Source: an uncultured Erysipelotrichaceae bacterium (GTDB lineage Bacteria > Bacillota_I > Bacilli_A > RF39 > UBA660). Taken from it: a stretch of DNA of 12,372 nucleotides. The translations under genes and the position numbers were made by a program. Positions within the stretch are counted from its first letter, which is position 1. The number at the start of each line of letters is the position of its first letter. A model generated the notes under the pieces. It saw only the letters and a program-made list of their open reading frames with translations, was not told where the DNA came from and made no database searches. Positions 6,286 to 11,432 of the stretch are shown here, one piece after another. Location: positions 1 through 12,372 of the forward strand of contig CADBRE010000022.1 of assembly GCA_902797005.1 (NCBI GenBank). The letters run 5' to 3'.

Positions 6286-7086
6286 ATGATTGATTATTTG
6301 ATGAGTTTGAATCCTGTTTTACTTGCTTTTATTGCGTGTCTTTTCACTTATGCTTTTACAGCATTAGGAGCAGCAGTTGTTATATTTTTTAAGAATGTTA
6401 ATAGAAATGTTATGGATGCAATGCTTGGGTTTGCAGCTGGTGTTATGATTAGTGCTTCGTTTTGGTCTTTGCTTTCACCAGGAATTGAGATGGCTGATAG
6501 TCAAGGCAAAATAGCTTGGTTAGTCGCGTCTATCGGATTTATAGCAGGTGGTTTAATTCTTTTTATAGGTGATAAAGTTTGTAATTTGCTTATGGATAGA
6601 ATGAAGAGTAGTAATAAAAGTGGTTTTAAGAGAAGTTTAATGCTTATATTTAGCATAACTCTTCATAATATTCCTGAAGGGCTAGCTGTTGGTGTTGCTT
6701 TTGGGGCTTTAGCTAGTGGGATGACTGAAGCAGCACTTTTGTCGGCTATAGTTCTTGCTTTTGGAATTGGACTTCAAAACTTTCCAGAGGGATCTGCTGT
6801 TTCTCTTCCTCTTAGAAGGGAAGGGTTATCTAGAGGTAAATCGTTCTTTTACGGTCAACTCAGTGGAGTTGTTGAGCCTATCGCGGGTGTGGTTGGTGCA
6901 ATAATGGTTAGTAAAATGCAAAGTATACTTCCGTTCTTCCTATGTTTTGCAGCCGGGGCCATGATATATGTAGTAGTAGAAGAGTTGATTCCTGAAAGTC
7001 AAAGTAATGAAAGAAAGGATTTAATGGCTTTGTTTACATTAGTTGGATTTACTGTTATGATGATACTTGATGTAGCTTTAGGGTAG
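6286..7086 (+). CDS. ZIP family divalent metal transporter (ZupT/GufA-like)
   Basis: A 266-aa membrane permease of the ZIP family, importing Zn2+ or another divalent metal. It has about eight hydrophobic segments. The metal-site motifs are clear: HNIPEG (127-132) in the fourth helix, NFPEG (165-169) in the fifth and EELIPE (232-237) near the C-terminal helices. The loop after the third helix is short and lacks the His-rich stretch of eukaryotic members. The ATG at 6286 is chosen because AGGG (6273-6276) is spaced 9 bases before it; a TTG three codons upstream overlaps that SD. The upstream region offers TGATAATAT (6244-6252) as an extended -10, or TTGATA with 17 bp to TATAAG (6243-6271), which would leave almost no leader. 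The stop codon lies in the stem of the terminator. Confidence 0.92.
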   Translation: MIDYLMSLNPVLLAFIACLFTYAFTALGAAVVIFFKNVNRNVMDAMLGFAAGVMISASFWSLLSPGIEMADSQGKIAWLVASIGFIAGGLILFIGDKVCNLLMDRMKSSNKSGFKRSLMLIFSITLHNIPEGLAVGVAFGALASGMTEAALLSAIVLAFGIGLQNFPEGSAVSLPLRREGLSRGKSFFYGQLSGVVEPIAGVVGAIMVSKMQSILPFFLCFAAGAMIYVVVEELIPESQSNERKDLMALFTLVGFTVMMILDVALG

Positions 7087-7105
7087 TTTTTACTATCCTT
7101 TTTTT
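7080..7105 (+). terminator. Rho-independent terminator of the ZIP gene, stem containing its stop codon
   Basis: GGGTAGT (7081-7087), loop TTTT and ACTATCC (7092-7098) are followed by seven T. The TAG stop (7084-7086) is inside the left arm. Confidence 0.8.
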
Positions 7106-7137
7106 AATATTTATGATATCCTAAATATGGTGATAAT

Positions 7138-7887
7138 ATGAAATGTTTAGTAACAGGAGCTTCTTCTGGTATTGGTAAAGATATGTGTAAAGTCCTTAGT
7201 AAAATGGGGCATGAAGTAATTATGGTTTCTTCTGATGAAGATAAACTTAAAAAGGCATTCAAAGCTGTCAAGGGCTATAATACGCTTGCTGTTGACTTAT
7301 CAACTAATGAAGGAGCCAATAAAGTTATAGAATTAATTAGGAAAGAAAAGCCTGAGATTGTTATAAATGATGCTGGATTTGGTGCTTTTGGGTTTTATGA
7401 TGAAGTTAGTTTAGATAGAGAGATGGAAATGGTAAGTGTAAATGTTTTGGCACTTCACAAAATTACTAAAGCGTGTTTAGAGTATATGGGTGAAAACAAT
7501 TATATATTAAATGTTGCATCAATCGCTGGTTTAATGCCTGGTGGTCCGCTTCTTTCAACTTATTATGCTACTAAAAGCTATGTAAGAAGTTATACTCTTG
7601 GAATATACGAAGAGCTTAAAAAGAAAAATAGTAAAGTTAATATTTCTGTATTATGTCCAGGGCCAGTAGATACTAATTTTAATAAAGTTGCAGGAGGTTT
7701 ATTTAGCATAAGCTCTTTAAGTAGTGATTATGTATCTAAATACGCAATAGAAAAGATGTTTAAGAAGAAACTAATCATTATTCCTGGTTTTTCGGTTAAA
7801 ATGGGATATTTCTTTCAAAGATTCGTTCCTACTAAACTACTCTTATCTATGATGTTTAAGGTACAACATAAAAAAAGAAATGGTTGA
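7138..7887 (+). CDS. Short-chain dehydrogenase/reductase (classical SDR)
   Basis: A 249-aa NAD(P)-dependent oxidoreductase of the classical SDR family. The cofactor motif TGASSGIG is at 6-13 and Asp53 is in VDLS. The structural motif is NDAG (77-80), where NNAG is usual. The catalytic tetrad appears complete: Asn102, Ser128 and YxxxK with Tyr142 and Lys146. A PGPVDT motif follows. The C-terminal about 35 residues are hydrophobic and basic (VKMGYFFQRFVPTKLLLSMMFKV), as in SDRs related to DltE or YqjQ, and may associate with the membrane. The substrate cannot be read from the sequence. The SD is weak (GGTGAT) and TATGAT (7112-7117) may be the -10. It lies after a terminator and 44 bp before the acyltransferase-like gene, which has its own promoter. 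Confidence 0.92.
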   Translation: MKCLVTGASSGIGKDMCKVLSKMGHEVIMVSSDEDKLKKAFKAVKGYNTLAVDLSTNEGANKVIELIRKEKPEIVINDAGFGAFGFYDEVSLDREMEMVSVNVLALHKITKACLEYMGENNYILNVASIAGLMPGGPLLSTYYATKSYVRSYTLGIYEELKKKNSKVNISVLCPGPVDTNFNKVAGGLFSISSLSSDYVSKYAIEKMFKKKLIIIPGFSVKMGYFFQRFVPTKLLLSMMFKVQHKKRNG

Positions 7888-7912
7888 TTATCTAGAAGTA
7901 TTAATGTAAAAT
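7884..7912 (+). promoter_or_regulatory. Sigma-A promoter of the acyltransferase-like gene
   Basis: The -35 is TTGATT (7884-7889), the spacer 17 bp and the -10 TAAAAT (7907-7912). The expected start of the RNA is right at the SD (GGAGGG, 7919-7924), so the leader is very short. The -35 overlaps the SDR stop codon. Confidence 0.5.
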
Positions 7913-7931
7913 AAAACTGGAGGGTATAGAA

Positions 7932-8804
7932 ATGGCAAGAGATAGAAGAGATGGAAAGGTTGTAAAAGATTCAGATCCGATGCATAAGATTATGCTTCAC
8001 ATTATGCCTAAAAGGTGTGATAGTGATGTATATATTAATCAAAAGTTTGATGTAACTGAGTTAGTTAAATATTATGAGAAAAAGAAAAAGGATGATCCTG
8101 ATTTAACATATTTTCATTTATTTGTAGCAATGATTGTTAAGGTTTTATATAATAAGCCTTATTTGAATAGATTTATTATTAATAAGACTATGTATGAAAG
8201 AAATAAAGTACAAGTGGCTTATACAGGAAAGATTAATTATAAAGATGAGTCTAAAGAAGTTTTATCTGTTATTGATTTTGATAAGGATGATACATTAAAT
8301 GAAGTCAAAGATAAAGTTTTAGCTTCAGTAAAAAAGGTTAGAAATACTAAGGAAGAAGTAACTGGTACGAATGATGTTATGGAATTTGTGGCTAAGTTTC
8401 CTAAGTTTATAATTGCTTTAATAGTTAAAGTAGTTAAGTTTATGGATAATCATGATTTACTTCCTGCTTCTTTAAGAGAAGATAATCTATATTATAGTAG
8501 TATTATTGTTTCTAATTTGGGCAGTATTAAAGGTGGAGCAATATATCATCATTTAACTGATTTTGGTACTAGTTCTATACTTGCAACTATTGGTGAGATT
8601 AAAAAGGAAAAAGTTATAATGCCTGATGGTAAAGAAGAAGTTCGTGATATGTGCGAATTTGGTATTAACTTAGACGAAAGAATTGCTGATGGTGTTTACT
8701 TTATAAGGGCTGCTCAGATGATGCAAGATATATTACTTCATCCTGAAACTCTAGAAGATAAAGTAGGAGAAAAGTTAGCAGATAAAGTAAAACTTAAATA
8801 TTAA
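7932..8804 (+). CDS. Stand-alone 2-oxoacid dehydrogenase E2/CAT-type acyltransferase-fold protein
   Basis: A 290-aa protein resembling the catalytic domain of 2-oxoacid dehydrogenase E2 subunits and chloramphenicol acetyltransferase. The supporting blocks are SSIIVSNLGSIKGGAIYHH (about 196-214), the Gly-rich FGTSSILATIGEI and the C-terminal NLDERIADGVYFIRAAQMMQDILLHPE, which aligns with the family's DHRxxDGxxxARFL motif. There is no lipoyl domain or E1/E3-binding domain, and no E1 or E3 gene nearby, so it is not an ordinary complex subunit. The catalytic His of HxxxDG is Glu249, while Asp253 and Gly254 are kept. It may therefore not be an acetyl-CoA-type transferase, or it may use another residue. 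GGAGGG sits 7 bases before the ATG. It is monocistronic and ends in a terminator shared with the convergent hsp20. Confidence 0.8.
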   Translation: MARDRRDGKVVKDSDPMHKIMLHIMPKRCDSDVYINQKFDVTELVKYYEKKKKDDPDLTYFHLFVAMIVKVLYNKPYLNRFIINKTMYERNKVQVAYTGKINYKDESKEVLSVIDFDKDDTLNEVKDKVLASVKKVRNTKEEVTGTNDVMEFVAKFPKFIIALIVKVVKFMDNHDLLPASLREDNLYYSSIIVSNLGSIKGGAIYHHLTDFGTSSILATIGEIKKEKVIMPDGKEEVRDMCEFGINLDERIADGVYFIRAAQMMQDILLHPETLEDKVGEKLADKVKLKY

Positions 8805-8810
8805 AAAAAG

Positions 8811-8839
8811 AAAGCCTGGTTTAAATTGCCAAGCTTTTT
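8811..8839. terminator. Bidirectional terminator between the acyltransferase-like gene and hsp20
   Basis: AAAGC-c-TGG (8811-8819) pairs with CCA-a-GCTTT (8829-8837), with one internal mismatch. A poly-A run lies before the stem (a T tract for the minus strand) and a T tract after it, so it can serve both convergent genes. Confidence 0.7.
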
Positions 8840-8842
8840 AGT

Positions 8843-9232
8843 TTATTCAATTTCAATTGATTTTTTAGATTCTTTTTCTTCTGTTTTAGGAACTGATATT
8901 TTTAAGATACCATTTTTAAATTCAGCTTTGATATCTTCATGATTTACATCACCAATATAGAATTGTCTTTTAAATGAACCATAAACTCTTTCGCGTTTAA
9001 TATAGCGTTTGTCAGTTTCTTCAGTTTCCTTATTTCTTGTTGCTTCTACAGTAAGGTATCCATCTTCAACATCAATCTTAATGTCTTCTTTATTAAATCC
9101 TGGAACGTCAATTACTACGTTGTATTTACCTTCTTTCTCATAAATATCACAGTTCATGTTCATTAATTTGTTATCAGTTTCGACATCATCGAAGAAATCA
9201 TCTAAATAAAATCTTCCTGGTAATAAACTCAT
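8843..9232 (-). CDS. hsp20: Hsp20/alpha-crystallin small heat shock protein
   Basis: A 129-aa small heat shock chaperone that binds unfolding proteins without ATP. The N-terminus is short (MSLLPGRFYLDDFFDDV). The alpha-crystallin domain covers about residues 27-116 and shows YNVVIDVPGFNKEDIKIDVE, then YLTVEA, GSFKRQFYIGD (about 85-95) and the hallmark FKNGILKISVPK. The C-terminal IEI is the IxI anchor used for oligomer assembly. AAGGAG sits 8 bases before the ATG. Control is visible: a CIRCE operator and a sigma-A promoter with a perfect -35 lie directly upstream, so HrcA should repress the gene and heat should relieve this. It is monocistronic. Confidence 0.95.
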   Translation of the reverse strand: MSLLPGRFYLDDFFDDVETDNKLMNMNCDIYEKEGKYNVVIDVPGFNKEDIKIDVEDGYLTVEATRNKETEETDKRYIKRERVYGSFKRQFYIGDVNHEDIKAEFKNGILKISVPKTEEKESKKSIEIE

Positions 9233-9255
9233 AATCTCGTCTCCTTACATTGTTA

Positions 9256-9284
9256 ATATTACCACTTTAATTAGCACTTGTCAA
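9256..9284 (-). promoter_or_regulatory. Sigma-A promoter of hsp20
   Basis: On the minus strand, -35 TTGACA (9284-9279), spacer 17 bp and -10 TAATAT (9261-9256), preceded by TGG (extended -10). The -35 lies inside the CIRCE element, partly in its spacer, so bound HrcA would block RNA polymerase. Confidence 0.75.
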
Positions 9285-9297
9285 GAGTGAGTGCTAA
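9271..9297. promoter_or_regulatory. CIRCE operator (HrcA binding site)
   Basis: The left arm TTAGCACTT (9271-9279), a 9-bp spacer and the right arm GAGTGCTAA (9289-9297) match the CIRCE consensus TTAGCACTC-N9-GAGTGCTAA with one mismatch. It overlaps the hsp20 promoter. The cotF-like genes diverge from it 88 bp away and are probably not its target. Confidence 0.93.
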
Positions 9298-9339
9298 CTA
9301 TTTTTATTTTATGTAAACTTATGTATAAATATACTTGTA

Positions 9340-9345
9340 TATAAT
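9340..9345 (+). promoter_or_regulatory. Candidate -10 for the cotF-like pair
   Basis: A perfect TATAAT inside GTATATAATATC (9337-9348), without a good sigma-A -35. The surrounding block resembles, through four transitions, the ACATAT(A/T)ATACT block before the other two spore genes. Confidence 0.35.
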
Positions 9346-9384
9346 ATCTTTTAAGGTAAATAATACTTGTGGAGAGTGATTAAT

Positions 9385-9579
9385 GTGGAAGAAGTTCCTA
9401 ATATAATTTCAACTGAAGATCTATTTTTAATTAGAGATGTTTTAGTTAAAGAACATTTATTTTGTAAGAAGATACATATGTATAAAGATAATGATACTGA
9501 TGAATTAAAAGATTATTTAGATAAGGTTTTTAAGTGTCATAAGGATAACATTATAAGTATTATGAAACTTTTGGATTAG
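9385..9579 (+). CDS. Small CotF-like spore coat protein, 64 aa
   Basis: The likely start is GTG at 9385, with GGAGAGTG (9371-9378) as the SD; upstream in-frame TTG and GTG codons lack spacing for an SD. The product is a small two-helix protein. Its pattern (ISTEDLFLIRDVLVKEH, then KK...YKDN, then LKDYLDKVFKCHKDNIISIMKLL) matches short CotF-type coat proteins of Firmicutes, which start with a TxxDLxxxxD helix and have a KVxxxHxxxxxxLL helix. These are thought to lie in the inner coat or mother-cell layers. The next gene, also CotF-like, starts 8 bp after its stop with the SD overlapping the stop, so they form one operon. The family call rests on pattern only. Confidence 0.65.
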   Translation: MEEVPNIISTEDLFLIRDVLVKEHLFCKKIHMYKDNDTDELKDYLDKVFKCHKDNIISIMKLLD

Positions 9580-9587
9580 GAGGATAT

Positions 9588-9890
9588 ATGCCGCGAATAA
9601 TAAATGAGGAAAAAAGTGTTAATAGTTTTGAATTTAATGAAAGAGATATTTTAAATGAAATTTTTATTAGTGATAATTATCTTTCTATTATTTATACGAC
9701 TTTAATAAGTAAGGTAAGTAACAAGTTTTTGAAAGATAAGTTTAATGAGATATTAAGCAGTATTAAATGCGAAGAAAATGAATGCCTTAATATTATGTTT
9801 AGAAATGGGTGGGTAAGCTATAATACTGCACTTGAAGGAGATATCAGTACTGTTTTAAAGGAAGCTAAGAACTTTTTAGAAGAGTTATAG
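9588..9890 (+). CDS. Spore coat protein, CotF family, 100 aa
   Basis: The CotF family pattern is visible: FNERDILNEIFISDNYLSIIYTTLISKVSN (about residues 16-45), the usual RDILxDLLxxEKxLxxxYxxxxxExSN. A second helix LKDKFNEILSSIKCEEN and the ending IMFRNGWVSY follow, where family members have FxxMxxRGWY. The protein is all-helical and related in fold to ferritin-like bundles. AGGAGG (9578-9583) overlaps the stop of the upstream 64-aa gene, so the two are translated from one message. Rubrerythrin follows 45 bp later with its own likely promoter. A role in the spore coat is inferred from the family and from the CotJ genes downstream. Confidence 0.8.
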   Translation: MPRIINEEKSVNSFEFNERDILNEIFISDNYLSIIYTTLISKVSNKFLKDKFNEILSSIKCEENECLNIMFRNGWVSYNTALEGDISTVLKEAKNFLEEL

Positions 9891-9907
9891 CTTTTTCTTT
9901 TGTTATA

Positions 9908-9916
9908 TGGTAAAAT
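9908..9916 (+). promoter_or_regulatory. Extended -10 promoter of rubrerythrin
   Basis: TGG plus TAAAAT (9911-9916), without a clear -35. The -10 ends 6 bases before the SD (GGAGG, 9923-9927), implying a leader of about 14 bases. Confidence 0.45.
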
Positions 9917-9935
9917 CAAATTGGAGGTAAAAATT

Positions 9936-10475
9936 ATGGAATTAAAAGGAAGTCAAACTGAAAAGAATTTAATGGCTGCATTTGCTGGAGAGAGTCAAGC
10001 AAGAAACAAATATACTTTCTATGCATCTCAGGCTAAGAAAGATGGCTATGAACAAATAGCTGCTATATTTGAAGAAAGCGCTAATAATGAAAAGGAACAT
10101 GCTAAGATGTGGTTTAAAGCATTGCATGGTGGAAAAGTTCCTTCAACTAAAGAGAATCTTGTTGATGCTGCAAATGGTGAAAACTATGAACATACAGAGA
10201 TGTATAAAGAATTCGCTAGAGTAGCTAGAGAAGAAGGATTTGAAGATATAGCTGTGCTTTTTGACGGTGTTGGTAAAATTGAAGAACATCATGAAAAAAG
10301 ATTCTTAAAGTTACTTAAGAATCTAGAAGATAACCTTGTGTTTGAAAGCGAAGAAGAAACTATTTGGATTTGTAGAAACTGTGGTCATGTTTATAGAAGT
10401 AAAGAAGCTGTTGAAGTTTGTCCAGTTTGTAAACATGGAAAAGCTTATCAAGAGAGACTTGCAACTAATTATTAA
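9936..10475 (+). CDS. rbr: Rubrerythrin
   Basis: A 179-aa non-heme iron peroxidase that reduces H2O2 to water in anaerobes. The diiron four-helix domain covers about residues 1-135, with ligands in the expected places: Glu19 (GESQARNKY), Glu52 and His55 (EKEH), Glu85 and Glu88, and Glu116 with His119. The C-terminal rubredoxin-like domain carries CRNC (Cys146, Cys149) and CPVC (Cys162, Cys165) for a Fe(SCys)4 centre. The protein is therefore full length and complete. The start at ATG 9936 has GGAGG 8 bases upstream; an in-frame ATG at 9906 has no SD. It lies between the cotF-like pair and the cotJ operon. In sporulating anaerobes rubrerythrins are also found in spores, but the promoter here looks vegetative. 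Confidence 0.97.
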   Translation: MELKGSQTEKNLMAAFAGESQARNKYTFYASQAKKDGYEQIAAIFEESANNEKEHAKMWFKALHGGKVPSTKENLVDAANGENYEHTEMYKEFARVAREEGFEDIAVLFDGVGKIEEHHEKRFLKLLKNLEDNLVFESEEETIWICRNCGHVYRSKEAVEVCPVCKHGKAYQERLATNY

Positions 10476-10497
10476 GAGTAGAAATACTCTTTTTTTC
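10474..10497 (+). terminator. Rho-independent terminator of rubrerythrin
   Basis: AAGAGTA (10474-10480), loop GAAA and TACTCTT (10485-10491) are followed by a T run. The left arm begins in the TAA stop. The perfect palindrome could also act weakly for minus-strand RNA, but the minus-side tail is poor in T. Confidence 0.85.
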
Positions 10498-10500
10498 TAT

Positions 10501-10581
10501 TTTAAGGCGCATAAAAACCAGGTTGCCCTGGCCTCTATGCTTGAACATATTTGTGAATATTTATTCCCTTTCGGGAACAAG
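10501..10581 (-). ncRNA. Candidate structured small RNA, family not recognised
   Basis: There is no reading frame here. On the minus strand I see three hairpins in order. The first is TTCCC-GAAA-GGGAA (10577-10564). The second is ATATT-CACA-AATAT, within 10561-10546. The third is a 14-bp stem (10540-10509) around loop GCAA. CTTG before the first hairpin and CAAG after the second could close a three-way junction. Two loops are GNRA on the minus strand only. The long stem holds three G-U pairs that become A-C mismatches on the plus strand, so the minus strand is the functional one. A good promoter lies directly upstream and a terminator isolates it from tRNA-Asn. The 3' end is uncertain; it may reach the palindrome at 10474-10491. 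Confidence 0.55.
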
Positions 10582-10584
10582 TTA

Positions 10585-10613
10585 ATCATACTATACTTTT
10601 TTCTAAAAGTAAA
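10585..10613 (-). promoter_or_regulatory. Promoter of the candidate small RNA
   Basis: On the minus strand, -35 TTTACT (10613-10608), spacer 17 bp and -10 TATGAT (10590-10585). It lies between the tRNA-Asn terminator and the first RNA hairpin. Confidence 0.5.
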
Positions 10614-10655
10614 GCATTATTTTAAAAAAAGTTATAAAAATTGCATTTTAGGTAT

Positions 10656-10675
10656 AAAAAAACTCCAAAATGGAG
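10656..10675 (-). terminator. Terminator of tRNA-Asn
   Basis: On the minus strand, CTCCA (10675-10671) and TGGAG (10667-10663) are followed by seven T. It starts 13 bases after the tRNA CCA end. Confidence 0.75.
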
Positions 10676-10688
10676 ATTATTATTTAGA

Positions 10689-10764
10689 TGGCGCCCGATG
10701 CAGGACTCGAACCTGCGACCTAACGGTTAACAGCCGTGCGCTCTACCGACTGAGCTAATCGGGC
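10689..10764 (-). tRNA. tRNA-Asn (anticodon GTT)
   Basis: A complete cloverleaf on the minus strand. The acceptor GCCCGAT (10764-10758) pairs with ATCGGGC. The D stem is GCTC/GAGC. The anticodon loop CTGTTAA gives GTT, with stem CACGG/CCGTT and a C-U mismatch at its outer end. The T arm is GCAGG/CCTGC with loop TTCGAGT. The discriminator is G and CCA is encoded. A consensus-like promoter lies upstream and a terminator downstream, so it is a single-gene transcription unit. Confidence 0.96.
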
Positions 10765-10777
10765 AACTACATGAATA

Positions 10778-10806
10778 ATTTTATAATATTGAAGGGATTT
10801 TGTCAA
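10778..10806 (-). promoter_or_regulatory. Strong promoter of tRNA-Asn
   Basis: On the minus strand, a perfect -35 TTGACA (10806-10801), spacer 17 bp and -10 TAAAAT (10783-10778). The -10 ends 13 bases before the mature tRNA. Confidence 0.8.
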
Positions 10807-10878
10807 CTATAAAAATACACTTTTTTCCAAAAATTTGAAAAATCTTTGTGTTATAGCCCGTACAATAGGCACTTCTAT

Positions 10879-10890
10879 ACATATTATACT
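10879..10890 (+). promoter_or_regulatory. Candidate sporulation promoter -10 block of the cotJ operon
   Basis: ACATATTATACT contains CATANNNTA (sigma-K-like -10). AC lies 16 bp upstream (10862-10863) as a possible sigma-K -35. It differs in one base from the block before the cortex hydrolase gene. A sigma-E or sigma-A reading (TATACT) is possible. Confidence 0.45.
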
Positions 10891-10907
10891 CCAGAAGGGG
10901 GAAAATT

Positions 10908-11432
10908 ATGTATTTTGATGAAAGAGAAAATGAAATAGATTATACTAATTATTCTAATGAAGTAAATAGTGTAGAAAAGAATTATACTCAGAATGATTAT
11001 AAGAAGTGGGATAATGATTTTAAAGTAGATATTGAAAATTTAAATATCAATAACTTTAATAATAGAGAAAGTGTTAATGATTTATATACCGCTAAAGAAG
11101 GACTTAATAAAGGTAATATGTTTAGGAATCTTTTTAATCCATATAAAAGTTATGTTTATAAGGTTGTAGTTAATGGTAAAAAAGATGAGTTACTTTTAAA
11201 AATACAAGAACTTACTTTTAAAGTTGTAGATCTTAATCTTTATTTAGATATAAATCCTGCTGATAAGAATATGTATAATGAATTTAAGAAAGCAGTAGAA
11301 GAGCTTAAAGCTAATAAAGATTTGTATGAGAAAAACTATGGGCCTTTGTGTGTAACAGAAACACTATATTATGATGATTATATGTGGAGTAAAAATCCTT
11401 GGCCTTGGATGAGTGAAGGAGGCAAGAAGTAA
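10908..11432 (+). CDS. cotJB: CotJA-CotJB fusion, spore coat protein
   Basis: A 174-aa protein with two coat modules. Residues 1-57 are an acidic, Asn/Tyr-rich, low-complexity leader. Residues about 58-85 (NDLYTAKEGLNKGNMFRNLF, then NPYKSYVYK) match the CotJA core, Y-x4-GLxxGxxFxxLxxPY. Residues about 92-168 are a full CotJB domain: ELLLKIQELTFKVVDLNLYL, then DINP, YEKNYGPL and the C-terminal WSKNPWPW. In Bacillus, cotJA and cotJB are separate genes of the cotJABC operon; here they are one frame with no stop. AGAAGGGGGA is the SD. The stop TAA overlaps the ATG of cotJC in TAATG, so translation is coupled. The product should sit in the spore coat with CotJC. A sporulation-type promoter is likely. 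Confidence 0.88.
   Translation: MYFDERENEIDYTNYSNEVNSVEKNYTQNDYKKWDNDFKVDIENLNINNFNNRESVNDLYTAKEGLNKGNMFRNLFNPYKSYVYKVVVNGKKDELLLKIQELTFKVVDLNLYLDINPADKNMYNEFKKAVEELKANKDLYEKNYGPLCVTETLYYDDYMWSKNPWPWMSEGGKK

Noticed and set aside
10501..10581. 6S RNA, SRP RNA, tmRNA or riboswitch as identity of the RNA candidate
   Set aside because: It is too short and not rod-shaped for 6S, lacks the SRP domain IV loop and the tmRNA ends, and has no minus-strand gene downstream for a riboswitch to control.
10336..10758. Plus-strand open frame from rubrerythrin into tRNA-Asn
   Set aside because: It overlaps the rubredoxin part of rubrerythrin, the terminator, the RNA candidate and the tRNA on the other strand, so it is not a gene.
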